A DNA stretch of 64,000 nt from positions 62,001-126,000 of the forward strand of contig JAGVSM010001425.1 of the NCBI GenBank assembly GCA_022494885.1, given 5' to 3'. This stretch comes from Micrasema longulum. Taxonomy: Eukaryota > Arthropoda > Insecta > Trichoptera > Brachycentridae. The notes under the pieces were generated by a model, which was given only the letters and a program-made list of their open reading frames with translations, made no database searches and was not told the origin of the DNA. Shown here one piece after another: positions 44,770 to 58,500 of the stretch; positions within the stretch are counted from its first letter, which is position 1, and each line of letters opens with the position of its first letter. Position numbers and translations under genes: made by a program.

Positions 44770-45170
44770 TACATACACACTTAGGTAATAGATTTCTCTT
44801 GATCATGTCTAGTCTGCTTAACTAGGTACAACCTGTTTTAAGGCAGACATTTTTATGCAAAATAAACAATAACATAACTATCCAGTAGTTAATTTATTAT
44901 ACAGTTATACAATAATAATTTAAACCATTTATTATTTAAGAATGTTTTTAAGTAAATTTTTCGAATTTTCTCGACCTAAACCCAGTAACCATTTTTTTAC
45001 AAATTTAATTGAATCCGGGTCATGGTTTTGCAATGTTTGGGTAGCATATTGAATATTTTGGGACCCAGAAACCTGAAATTGCTTTGCCCGAATTCAGAGT
45101 TTGTAGTAGACCCCATGACCCATCCTCTATTTTGACTTCTGGTAGTGTTCCTAAAAGTAAATAAAATATT
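44770..45170 (-). repeat. Dispersed repeat, copy 2 (see 1-395)
   Basis: ATGTCTAGTCTGCTTAACTA through GTAGACCCCATGACCCATCC match the left edge of the window. The - strand open frame LPEVKIEDGSWGLLQTLNSG suggests a former retrotransposon ORF. Confidence 0.6.
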
Positions 45171-46079
45171 GTAATATTTTCATTATGAAACAAAATATTG
45201 AAAAACATATATATTTGTTAAGAAATAAAAATTGAATAAATATCTACAATATACTATGAATAAGGGAGGGGGTAGAGAGGGAAGGAAAGAGGAAGAAGAA
45301 AGGAAAAACTCAAATATTCAGTAAGTGACATTTCATACGTGATTTTAATGTAAATAAAGAAGGGGCGTCCCTGACATTATTTGGTAAATTATTCCATAAT
45401 CAAACAGCTACTACTGTGAAAGAGGAGGTAAAAAAAATATTAGGCAGGTATGTAAAGAAAAACGTAATTTTCAAAACAAACAAATCAAAAAGCACGATGT
45501 TTTTGCACTATTTAAAAGGAACATGCGTAACATGGGAAAAACAGTATTTAAATTATATACTTATATAGAAGTCATTTTAAATAATTTTGGTTTGAACTGA
45601 ATATAGTTGATTCTCCAATTATTGTCGGACTACACCGGCTCGGAAACGAGTATGGAGAAATCGGTATGTTTAATTTTCCATTGAACTTATTAATTGAATT
45701 ATTCATTTCAATTTATATTTTTCGTTAAACATTCACTAACCTATTACAGCTTTTTACACTGTGTCCGTGTTAAGCACAATAATATTAACAACAAAAATAC
45801 AAAGTAAAATAAATTAATAATAATTACATACGACACAATATTAAAACTTACTTTTGCGTAGCTGTCTGTGGTGTCATATGAGTCTACATAAGAGACAAGA
45901 CATATATCTCCCTTATTTGAATGATGACGTTGTATTTTTTAAATCTTCAAACGGACATTTTCACATCGGATTTGGAAAGTATTTTTTTTTGTAAACACGC
46001 TGGGTTTTAATACAAAAAAATATTTATCCTTACTATGCGAAGAATAATTATACGAATGAAAGTGATGGCAATTCCACAA

Positions 46080-46165
46080 TATATCTGTTTTACTGACGGG
46101 AATCGAACCCGAGATCTCTTATACGGTAGGCAAACGCGCTGACCACTGCACCATGGGGCCGACAT
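46080..46165 (-). mobile_element. tRNA-derived SINE head
   Basis: Reversed B box GGGAATCGAACCCGAG, then GGTAGGCAAACGCGCTGACC and ACTGCACCATGGGGCC; the - strand gives A and B boxes with tRNA spacing. Confidence 0.55.
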
Positions 46166-46299
46166 AGAGTTAGGGATACGTTATTTTTTTTTTGTTATAT
46201 GTGTATTTGTAAAAATAAATAAAGCCATTTATTGTTAAACTATTAAAATCATACTTAGCAAATCGCAAGCAGTAAACATATGTAAATGAAAAAAAAAAC

Positions 46300-47270
46300 C
46301 TTTTGCAAACAGTAAATTTTGGAGTACCCCAAGGATCTATTTTGGGTCCAATATTATATATTTATACATTAATGATTTTTCACTGTACAATTTCAAGGGA
46401 AAAATGATTATGTATGCAGATGACATTAGACTGTTCTATAAAAATCAAACAGACGTATTAACAAAAGACCTAACTATGTTGACTAAATGGACAAACACAA
46501 ACTTACTTACACGTAATGAAAAAAAATGCAATATTATCCATTTTGAATCTAGAAAAAAAGTCGTAAAGTAGATGCTTACATAAATAATGAACGACTTACA
46601 GAAAATGAACATGTTAAATACTTAGGACTAACAATAGACAGAAAATTGTCATGGACAATTCATATCAACAATTTAATTAGCAAAGTGGCGACATTATCGA
46701 GTCTTTTTTTAAAAATCAAAAACTTTGTTCCAAAAACTGAAAAAATTCTAATTATGAAGCCTATGTAAAAACCAAAATATGTTATACGCAACTACTATGG
46801 GGAGCAGGATATCAAAATGACATAAACAGACTACAAAGACAACAAAATAAAATATTAAAGCTAGTATATGACCTTCCCTATCTAACTGCAACCAGAGAAC
46901 TTTTTAAACAAACTAAGCAATTAAATATAACCGAACTCTTTCAACAAGAATCATTAAAATTTATCCATGAATTAGCCACTAATGTAATTGTAGACGAAGA
47001 ACTAAAACTTGTAAAAAATTGTAGTCAGCATGGACATAATACGAGAATATCAGACAAATACCATACACAACTTTCTAAAACAAGACAAGGACAATCAAGA
47101 CTAATGAACCAGGGACTGAAATTATACAATAAACTACCAGACAAAACTAAACAAAAGACTCAGACAAACTTTTCAAAAGATGTAAAAAATATTATTTTAA
47201 ACAACAGAGTATGAATTAAAAATGTTTATATTTTTTTTGTAAAATGAATGTAATAATCCGTAAGGGTTTA
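46300..47270 (+). mobile_element. Non-LTR retrotransposon RT fragment with YADD box
   Basis: The + strand, with frame breaks, reads FGVPQGSILGPI, MYADDIRLFYKNQTDVLT, ENEHVKYLGLTIDRKLSWTI, then KICYTQLLWGAGYQN, NRLQRQQNKILKLVYDLPYL, SRLMNQGLKLYNKLPDKTKQ and stop. These are the RT palm blocks (PQG, YADD, LG) and the C-terminal tail of a jockey/CR1-like element. It is 5' truncated. A second copy is at 52600-53735. Confidence 0.85.
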
Positions 47271-47450
47271 TAAATATATTTTTTAAATAACAAAAAAAAT
47301 AAAATAACTGATATTCGCGAAAATAATCAAATTTCGCACTTTGAATTAGCCTCGAATTTCTTATAAATCATTTAATAGTATATATTTTTTATAAATCCCG
47401 CAAAAACATTACTACAATTATGACGATGGTACTATTTATATTATATGTAA

Positions 47451-48099
47451 AACTAACGTACCTGACAGACGTTGTCCTGCCCGAACGTTGGCTTGCCTGT
47501 TATTAGCTTGGAAATAGACTTTTCATTGATAGGTACTTGATTATGATTAAATTCCAAAACCAAAACCAGTTAATATTCAAATATTGAATTTAAGTAGGTA
47601 CCTAGGTACTTGTTTATGGTTAAATTCCATAACATAAAATAATTATTTTTTCAAATATGGAATTCTTTTTACAAACGTCAAACTCCGGTCTTCTCACCAA
47701 TAGAGGGGTGTACTTATTTAGGAATACGATTTTTAAAAATGTATTGAATTTAATAATTTTTAAGTGTTACCAAAATTCCAATAAATAAGAAATAAATGGG
47801 TAGAAATTATAAGGATGCTGTTTGTAAACATTCAAAAACAAACTTTTTTATTCCCAAATAAACAACACCTTTCCATTTTTTTGTAAATGCATTCTTCTCG
47901 AATGCAACCCTGGTAGATTGATGAATAAAAGATTTATGCTCCTTACTTCTTTTTTACATATTAGATTAAAGATTTTAATATCTACGAACACGCACAGCGC
48001 AAAGATCTATATTTCTCTGAAAACCTCACATAAATCGGTTAAGCCGTTTAGGAGGAGTACGGAGACATCACACGTACAGAGGAATTATATATATAAAGA
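47451..48099 (-). mobile_element. Helitron-like non-autonomous element, copy 1
   Basis: Same sequence as 50350-51067: GACAGACGTTGTCCTG at one end and CATCACACGTACAGAGGAAT then ATATATATAAAGA at the other. On the - strand it begins TCTTTATATATA, as many insect Helitrons begin with TC. The other end is less clear in this copy. Confidence 0.5.
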
Positions 48100-49390
48100 T
48101 AGAAAAATACTTTTCAACGTCGAGAGGTACATTGCAATTATGCACAGATCAATCGAAATCTCAACTTGTATAAATAAAATAAAAATATTTTTGGAATGAC
48201 ACCAAATGAAGGGAAACAACTTGATTACCCTACTGCATGTTATTTTTATTATTTTTGTTTTGAGTTTTGAAACAGGGCACACTTAAATATATTGTTCTGT
48301 GTACTCTAATAATAATAGTGTACGTATATTTAATTTATGAGCGGTTTAACACATATTTCTTAAACTCATGTTTGAATTTTTTTTTTTTCCTTTATAAATG
48401 TTTTTTTACTGCTTTATTTCAAATGGAATTTTTTGACATTTATATATTTATTAATACGCTGTGTATTTAGGTAAATAAATTGTCTGTTATTGGTTCTGAG
48501 CTTATACAATGTATCTGTTGTTTATTATAAATACTTGTATGCATTATTGGTTTCCCAAATAAAACAAAATAAAATATTGTGTAGATATAAATTACCTATT
48601 ATTATTTCTTAAATAAAAACCTTACGTGAAACTGAAACATACAAGAAACCAAACATAAAAATATGTAAAAGTTATTTTTTAAATGTAATTAAAATCATTT
48701 TTCCATAGGCAGCGTAAGTTCTTATTTAGGTACCTTCTGGAGACGTCTACTGGAAAGGAACGTAGGAATGGGAAACGGAAAATATACTAGGTTAGTTCGG
48801 TAGGTAGGTACACAAGTACACAAACATTTTCCGAGCATTTCTACAGCGTAGAGCCTCGCGGAGAGTACTGGAGGGTAGAGAGTGGAAAAGCTAGCAATAT
48901 TCAGCAGTATCGGCTCGGTCGCCGCCGTGCTCACGCGTGTATGCCTTCATCTCTCTCGAAAGCCGTTCTTCTCCACTATCAAACATTCATTTATTCCCGG
49001 CTGTCAAATTCAAATAAAACAACCGAACGCAGTCAGAATAAACCATTTTCAAACGCTGTCTTCTCGTCAAGTGTTGCCATCGTGCGAAATTAACGCCACT
49101 GCAGATATTTTCATTGAAAAAAAGCGCAGCAAAAATGGTTTGAAAACGGAATTCGATCGTTGAAAATTGAACCGCGCGGAGATTTTCTATGGCGATTCTT
49201 TTAAAAAAAGAAATAAAATGTAATCTACGCGTCTGTGGGCCGCATGGCCTGTCAAAAGAATATTATTTTCACGTGTTTTAGTTTATACTGACTTATACTG
49301 ATGCAAATCTGCTGCGTATCTTTTAAAATTTTGATGAAATCAGTCTCACGTTTGCCTTGTATGTTACGTGTTGTTTTGTTTGGCAAAAGC

Positions 49391-49418
49391 TGATAAGGGT
49401 CACTTTGCTCTTTATCAG
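49391..49418. promoter_or_regulatory. Inverted pair of GATA-type motifs upstream of the DUSP start
   Basis: CTGATAAG and CTTTATCAG face each other about 13 bases apart, 80-110 bases upstream of the start codon. Each contains TGATAA, the core bound by GATA factors. Their location in the presumed 5' UTR or proximal promoter is suggestive only. Confidence 0.3.
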
Positions 49419-49500
49419 TTCTATAATATTTTTATGTCGACGTAATAGTGTGATTTCTTGTTATTAATCAGCGAAAACAAGAAATAAAACATAAACCACA

Positions 49501-49521
49501 ATGGGAAATGGTATGAACAAG
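49501..49521 (+). CDS. DUSP15/22: DUSP15/22-like coding exon 1 (myristoylation exon)
   Basis: ATGGGAAATG opens MGNGMNK in the context ACCACAATGG, a near-ideal start context, followed by AAG/GTAAGA. Gly2, Asn3 and the following residues form the N-myristoylation signal known for this family. It is too short for an ORF scan; it was found by matching the family's N-terminus. Confidence 0.9.
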
Positions 49522-52500
49522 GTAAGATCATCGTTTAGTAATTAATTTTTAACATAATAACTTCAAGGATTTTAGATGAGGTCAAGGAGATAAAATTAAA
49601 GACTTTTAGTCAGTGTTCCTAATAAATGTATTTCATAATATAAGGTATTTACATACCTATTTATACAAAATAATGTATTAATTATAAAATATTTTAGATC
49701 ATCTACGCATTGTAAAAAAAAAAAAAAACACAATTATTCAAAAATGGATTAAAACTTCGAAGGCTTTAAACATTTTGTTACAAAAATAGAAACACGAAAA
49801 TAACAAGAAAACTTAATATAATATTTATTTATTCAAAATTACACCTTTTTACATATTTATGAACTTATTTAGGCTTTTGTGGTGGCTTCCAAAAATAATT
49901 TCAAGGCTTTGAAAAAGTTTTGTAATCATTTCGGCGAATTGATCATGTCCAATCAATTTAATCCCAGTCAGTGAAGAATTCACTTCCCTCTTTTCTCAAT
50001 CCAATGAAGTACATATTATGTACTTCTGGCTAACTTTCTTTCAGCAAAAGATGCTAAGGCTACCAGATTACAGACAGCTCCTTCGGGCAGCTTTTCTCGT
50101 TTGACAACGAGCAAATTTTCCGTGTATGTGGACACCGCCAAGGAGACTTATGTCCTCAAATGCGGTGTGCGGTATGTGGTAGGCAAGCTGTTAAGGCGTT
50201 TTAGGCTGTGCCCTTATTAAGCCATAATAATTAACAATAAAATATACATAGTAAAATGAACTAAATTATAAAAACATGTGATGCAATACAATACCAATAA
50301 TTTTTTTTTACATAGGCTATGAACTTAAATGTATGATTTTTATATTACACTAGCGGACCCGTCAGACGTTGTCCTGTCCAAACGTTGCGCGTTGGCTTGC
50401 CTGCTATTATCTTGGAAAAAGATTTTTAATTAATAATTTGGTACCTAGGTACTAGTTTGTGATTAAATCGCAAAACTAAAAAGTGTTAATAAAAATTGAA
50501 TTTAAGTGGGTACCTACTTGTTTATGGTTGAATTCCAAAACATAAAATAAATATTTTTATCAAATATGGCATTTTTTTTGCAAACGTCAAACTACGGTCT
50601 TCTCACCAACAGAGGGGTGTACTTATGTTGGAATACGACTTTTAAAAATGTATTGAATTTAATATTATTTTAGTGTTACCAAAAATCCAGTAAAAAGAAA
50701 TAAATGGGTAGAAATTTTACTTTTTAATTTTTTTAGGTAGAACGAATTTAAAGAAAGAATCTGATTGAAATCCACCGAAAGCAAATGTTGTTTGTATACA
50801 TTAAAAAACAAACTTTTTTATACACAAAAAAACAACATCTTTCCAATTTTTTTGTAAATGCATTCTCCTCGAAGGCAACCCTGGTAGATCTACGAATAAC
50901 ATATTTATGATCCTTACTTCTCTTTTACATATTAGATTGAAGATTTTATTATCTACAAACACGCACAGCGCAAAGATCTACATTTCTCTGAAAACCGCAC
51001 GTAAATCGGTTTAGCCGTTTAGGAGTTCGGTGACATCACACGTACAGATGAATTATATATTTAAAGATACTATTTTGTACGTCTCGTGGTTTATTTTTTT
51101 CCTACATTTTCGTGAAACTTCATCGTACAATTAAATGAGTTTTTTTTACCGCGCATTAGAAAACATTTTTATATTCAATTTCCTATAACACTGAACTTCG
51201 TCATGGTGTGTCATCAACAAGACATGTATAATATTTTTGTAAAATAAAGAGAAAATTAATGTATTCTGTAAAAGATTAGTAGGTAATTTTAAATTTTTTA
51301 GTACTTAAATAAAATAAAGAATATTCTTTATTATTAAAGGGTAACAAAATATATCATAGGAGAAAAGAGTTAATATCTTTAGTTTGAATCACGCACTATC
51401 CTGTGCGTGTTTATCAAAAGAAGGAAATGTTTGGGATTAACGAAATATTCTCAGTATAAAAATAATAAAAAATTTTGGGCCCATACGCTCGTTTTACAAG
51501 GTGGTATTTCTAGCACACTATTCTTTCTTAGACTTGACCTATTTGAATTACTACATAATCAATTTTGATTCATGAATACATATTTTAAACATTGAAAACA
51601 ATTCATTTGTCTTTTTTCCAAAAGTTTAGCTTCTTGGAACAGTTGGAAAGAGGGAAAAGTGCGATTTTTGTGGAGCATTATTTTATAGGTAAATTTTTAA
51701 ACAGTTTCTAATGGTTAAATATAGTTTTTAAAAGCTCCCCCCCCTATCCAATTATTCCATAGAAAAGTGATGACTGTACAGGTGCCTAATATACAATTTT
51801 AATAGTATTTAGCTGGTCATTATATATTAAATAATTATAATTTAATTAATAAATTTAATAATTTAATGTTTCATGCCAACCATGACATGACAATATCGGG
51901 AATCGAACCCGAGACCTCTTGCATGGTAGTCAAATGCGTTGACCATTACACCACTAGACGGACGTCATAGAATTAAGGAAAACGTCAGAATCATACAATA
52001 AGGAGGCGCACAAATATATAAAGACAGTTGTTATTTTGCTGAAATTTATTTATTTTTGTAGTCTGCATTACTTTACGGGTTGTTTAACCTATTACGTAAT
52101 GAAAACTGTAAATACAAGGTAAAAGTTGATTAATAGAAAGCAGATAGCTGCTAAACTACCAATATGTACTCAAAAATATGTCTATATTTTCCGCAGAAGC
52201 TGTATTTAGCAAGCGAATCGCCTTATTAATAGGTAATCAGTTTATGAAATCTCCCTCTGATTTAATTATCGGGAACATATAAAGTGATCTCTTTCAGGAT
52301 ATTTGGATTATATATACTTCCAGAAATTTTGGAATGTTAAAAGTTAATTTATTAGATACAGCCCAATGCCATAAATTGCTCAAATCATTTTGGAGGCAAG
52401 ATGAGTCCTCATTACTTTTAATAGATTTGATAATCTTGACATCATCAACAAAGAGAAGGTGATCGAGTCACCAATATAATGTATTAATAGAAGGAAAAGA

Positions 52501-55500
52501 AGAGGGCCCAGGTTGGATCCTTGAGGAATTCCAGAATTTGTGTTGTATTCGTAAGATATGTGGTTCCCGTAGGTGACACACCATCAACGGTAATTTAAAA
52601 AACTGTTCTATAAAAAAATCAAACTGATGTTTTAATAAACAATGACATGAACGAAAACCTAACTATGTTGACTAAATGAACAAACACAAACTTACTTACA
52701 TTTACTAAAAAAGAAGTAATATTATCCACTTTGAATCTAGAAAAAAAATGGCATAAAATAGATGTTAACACAAATGATGAACGACAAACTGAAATTGAAC
52801 ATGTTACATACTTAGGACCAACAATAGACAGACAACTGGCATGGACAATTTATATCAACAATTAAACTAGCAAAATGGCGATATTATCGAGTCTTTTTTT
52901 TTTATTCAAAAACTTTGTTCCAAAAACGGAAACAATTCTAATGGATGAAGTCTATGTAGATACGAAAATATGTTATATGCCACCAATATGGGAAACAGGA
53001 TATCAAAATGACATGAACATACTACAAAGACAGTAAAATAAAATATTAATGCCCCCTTATCTAATAGCAACTAAAAAACTCTTTAAACACACTTAACAAT
53101 TAAATGTATCTGATCTCTTAAAACTGGAATCCTAAAAAAAATCATAAATTAGCCACTGATGTTATTGTAGACGAAGAACTAAAACTTGAAAAAAATTGTA
53201 GTAAATATGGGCACAATACGAGAATATCTGAACAATATCATATACAACTTTCTAAATCGAGACAAGGACAAAACTTAACAAAAGACTCAGACAACCTTTA
53301 CAAAATATTTTATTTTTTTTATTTTTTATTTATTTCTTAAGTTAGCTTATATTAAAACTAATATAAACTATTATGTACATTTACATCATCTATATATATT
53401 TACATTTCCTTACAGTAACTTATACATTTATTTTTAAATTCTTTCAGACACTTTTCATTCTTCATACATTCAGGCATCTCATCATACATTTTTAAACCCT
53501 TATACATCAAACAATTTTGCGACTCAGCTCTTTTAAATAATGGTAGTCTTATTTTATCCTTTTGTCTAGTAGCATATTCATGACAATTTTCGTTTAAGAC
53601 AACTTTATCCTTGAAATATTTTGGTAATTAAGATGTTTAAAATATTATCATTAAAAGTTAAATATGAATTTAAAAAAGGAAAAATATTTTATCAAATGTA
53701 TTTTATACGCAAGGGTTTATAAATACATTAATAATAACTTGACCTGAATACCAAAATGCTAGTGGTGAAACCAAATTTGTTTAATTTTCTAAGTAATATT
53801 ATCGTGTTTATATATTAACAGATTTTATCTAATGTGCATATGGTAATTATAGTGCAAGAGTTGCAGTGTTATTAGACCTTCTAATCCGTCAGTACGAATT
53901 AACGAAATGGGGTCAAGTACCCCCATTTCCTGCACCCCTTTTCCTCCCCTTAAACTTCATGCACCGCCTCCCACCCTCACTGGCCGTGCATACGACGTAT
54001 GACGTAAGTGCAATCGCTTGCTCCATGTACAATGCGAACCTTTGTAAGGGTGGATTTACACGCACTAGGGAGCTTTTGTTTTTAAATGTTTGTGGTTACA
54101 GTATTTCCAAGCGTTTATTTAACTTTTGACACATGGGCGCCTATAAAGTTCCGTATTTATTGACAGGCAACCATAGACCGAAAAATGCAATACTTCATGT
54201 TTTTTTCATTACGATAGTGAAGCGACATGTTCTTTTGCTCCGATATTTATCGATATCGATGTTTATTGTGCCTACTTATGCAACGAGGATTATACAAGTT
54301 GATTTTTTTCATGAAAAAATGTAAAATGTGAATTAAATTAAAACCGGAAATTAAAAAAAAAAAATCTATCGAAAGCCACAGTATTTTTATTCACTTAATA
54401 ATGAATACGACTAATTTACATGAAATATAAATGTCTAACTGATTCAATATTGTAAAAATATCAAATATTTATTAAAAACTACTTATCGATTGTCTATGGC
54501 CAAAACTAATTTGACAGTTCGTCAGAATATATTGAATTTTAATGGCGCCGTGGTCGCTGTCATTTATTATTGTCGCCGACAAACTGACAGTGTCGCGACA
54601 CAAAATTTCTCAATTTACATTACGACAATGAAATAGTCCTATGCATATTTGGGTTTTCTGTAGCTCCTGCACCCAATGACAAACTCCAATTAAGGAGTTT
54701 ATCGAGACTGTATTTAAAGTTTCTTTTGTAAAGAAATGATGTAATTTTTGCAATATTATTTATTGAATGAAGACTTTAAAAAAAAAAAGTATTACTACAG
54801 CGCTTTCGTAATATAAACTCTGCTTTAAACGTCTGGGTATGTTTATAAACTACAAAATGTTGAGATTAAAACTTTTTCATAAATAAAGTCGATTTTTATG
54901 AGAAATCGATTCGGTAACGCATTAGGACATCCCTAATCGATACATAATCGAGCTGTCAAAAGTTAAATAAATGGTTGGATAGAGTATAGTAAGAGTTATT
55001 ATTTAGTATGTTAGGGTGGTTCTCTGTTTCCGGGTGGATGAACAACTCAGTTTTTTAATTTAATTTTTTTATTTAAGAAGGTAAACATGAACGAAAAATA
55101 TGAAAAGATGAAACCCACTAAACCGCCAAACCGGCTTGTCAGCAGGTTTCTTTTTTTTCCTTTACAACGAAAAAAAGTTAAAGAAATTTTATAAATTTCA
55201 AAAATAATATAAACATTATTTAGAACTAAAATATTAGCATACGTATTTTTCGTACAAAGTATAGTTACAAATTTTTTAATAGTTGAATATAAAATAATAT
55301 TCAATATAAAGCTTTGTTACTTGTTACATATTAGCCATTGAATTTTTTTTTTAATGTTTTGTCAACATTTTCTTTTAAGATCTGCTTAGGGATTTTATTG
55401 AAAATTGTAGGAATTATATAATAAATTGTTCTTTGGCCATACTTATTTAAAACATCTCGGTACTGACAAGCCTTCACGTCTTGCTAGCTTTGTATTATGT

Positions 55501-58500
55501 GTATGTATATACCTGTAGCGAGCGGTGAGTTTTTAAATTGGTAAGCTATGAAAATTCCGATAAAATGTCCATAGCGGTAGTATGGCATATAAAAAACAGG
55601 TCTATTTTATATTTAATAAATAATTCCTAACAAATGGCTCCAGCGACTAATAGTTTCAGTAAAAATATTTTCTAATGTAGCACAAACATTTGATTTAAAA
55701 AATACAATTTAAAAAAACATAATTGCAAAAAAAATATTGGAACACCTGTGGACTCGAACCCCCACCTTCATCATTAGAAAGCAACGACCCAACCGCGTAG
55801 TTATTTCGCGTTTTGGGCTAGGCGTCGAAAAAATAATTAATAAACTGGATCATTCATTGGCGCACCAGTGCATTTCTAGTTAAGTCAGACTATTATAACT
55901 TGTCTTGAAATAAAACACTCTTTCTTAATAAATGATAATAATTAAATAATTTTAAAGTATTCCTTACCGAGTACGATAGTTCACTAAACAAAACATAAAT
56001 TACGTTTTAAGAATCATTGTTTCATCGACTTTTATATCACATTATTATTCACAAAACGACATAAGTTATACATTTTATAATTCTTCATATATATTTATTC
56101 TTAACACTATACACTAGTAACGTTTTTATCATAACTCTAACTAAATTTTAAAAGTTTAAATGGAGACTGAAGAATAACCTACAATATTCAACTGTCATCG
56201 TATGCACAAAAACGAATTACAATCAAAAAACAATTAGCGAATCTTTGTTTTTTAAAACCTACTAAAGGATTTATACTATATTATGGATTAAAATATCAAT
56301 TCTTTTCGATTAAAATATCAATATATTAATTTATTTTAAAGCAAATTTACTTTCAAACCACCGAAACATAAGTATGATCAATTACTGTCAATTACTTACT
56401 TATTATTGTAACTTTCGTGTTAAGATATACAAAATATATTCGTTATCTCTTTCTCACACATAACGAGTGCGTATATTGTCACCTCCCTTAGACTGTCGTA
56501 AGTCAAATTGATGTATTTTAAAGAATACTAGCCCTTATGAAAAAGTATTGAAAGACTAAATTGCATTAATGAAAGCTGCAAGATTTTACTGTAATCGCAA
56601 GTGTAATTTTTCGAACGAGATTCTAAAGTTTTAGGTTAAAGACGTATTTGAATTAGTGATTTTAAAGTGAGCAGAGTAATCTCGTGTAATCCAGTAGTAA
56701 TAATTTTGGCCAATAGAGGCGCAACTGGTCGCTGCGCGCTGTATGGAATAAAGGAATATATAAATTTACTTACCCAAGAAAAGTAATATATTTTTTTGGT
56801 GATGTGTTTTTTTAAATAATACTACAGTATTATAAAACATTACTTACGATGTCAAAAAAATATGGTAAGCTGCATGTAATCGATTATAAGGAGCATTCGC
56901 CCCTGGTATATACCTTTTCTGGTAGGTACTATCAAACCGATATCTAGAAACAAATTTCAGCCCTTAGAGTATATACATCTTAGAGTCCGTACTATTCCAA
57001 AGTTTGGAAGAATTTTTGAAAAGGGGGCGTGGTCGTATGTTTAGTGAAGATGTCTTTTGTTTCCAGATGTTTATAAAACAGGGTTGTCACAAATGCACGA
57101 CCTTAGGCGAATTTTTATAGAGATTGGTAGGGAGTAGGGAGTACAATAAAAACGTTTATTTTAATTTAGTAACAAGTTTACTAAAAACATTTTTAATAAA
57201 TAAAAGTAAGCAATAGTAAATACTATAAATGACATTGTTGGGTACATAACTTAATTTTATAAACAAATATGCAATTATAATAAAAAAATAAAAATGCAAC
57301 AAAGTGAATTTATTGATTTTGAAAATAAACCAATTTGTTAAAATGTTGTCTCACTATGACGGCAGGTTGTAATTTACATCTTTAAAAACTGGCTTAGCGG
57401 GGTCTCCAATTACAAAATGTTTTCCGAATTCATTGTTTGATTTCAGAACTGAAAACAGTAATTTCTATTAATTTTTATATTAAAACTTGTACCTTTGGAT
57501 AGAGTGAAGACGCCACTGCCGATTTGGTGAATTGGGGAAATCACGCCGGTTCTCCGAAGAGGTTGGCAGAGAAGATAGAACGCCATATCACTCTGTCTTG
57601 GCATGTAGACCTCGCTTCCTCTACATATACATCTTCTCATGCACGTACACCGATTTTTCCGACTTTATGGTATATAAAAATAAAATAAATGTATATTTAC
57701 CCATAGCGTGTTAGGTTTTTGAAAACATGGGGGGGGTACGGCACCATTTATTACACGTACCAAATATTTTTTTTTGTCCAAATTAATGGATAGAAAGTGG
57801 TTGGAACACACCTAATTGTTTTTTCCAGGGACAGTTGTTCCGCCCTGTCGCATGGATCCATTTATTCTGCCTTATTTCATCTTTCGCGAATCCAAAAAAA
57901 AAATTAATTTACTATATTATGCTTATCAATTTAATGATAAAATGATTACACTTATAAATAACATTAAAGTTAATGTAAAATTAGTCCGTGTTCCTTACTT
58001 CATCAACATTTAACATAGCTGTCATTTATACTTTTAATAGACTTCTGTGATAGAAAGTGCCCACTTCAAAGCGCCCAATAAATCCCAATTCAAGCAAAAA
58101 ATGCTCGCTTGATCATGATTTTTAAAATAAAAATAAAATAAAATAAAATTTTGACACTTGCCAAGACGATATACTTTATATCGTCTGTATTTGAGGGCGT
58201 TGGAAGCAAAGATAGCAAACTCCCGTATTGGTGTTTTAGAGAAAAATAACAAAAACTGCTACACTAATGCCAAAGAGAGTCTTTATGTTAGAAATTGAAT
58301 TTTCACTGAACTGAAACTTTAAGATACTAATAAATTAGCTTTAATAGAAAAACGAATTCAAAAAACTTTCTTATTATTGGTATGGCACGGCCGTTTTGAA
58401 AATTTAAATCTCAAGCCTGTCACTGGCCGAATAAAATGGCTGATTGATATTGCTATGTTGGCTTAACACTATTTTCAAACCATCAGAGCATGATTTTAAA

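Noticed and set aside
48882..49163. 93-codon + strand frame just upstream of DUSP
   Set aside because: It looks like a chance frame in a GC-richer promoter-proximal region; no motif, and it ends before the supported DUSP start in its own stop.
57532..57714. + strand frame at 57.5 kb
   Set aside because: It is antisense to the better supported - strand exon B and carries no recognisable features.
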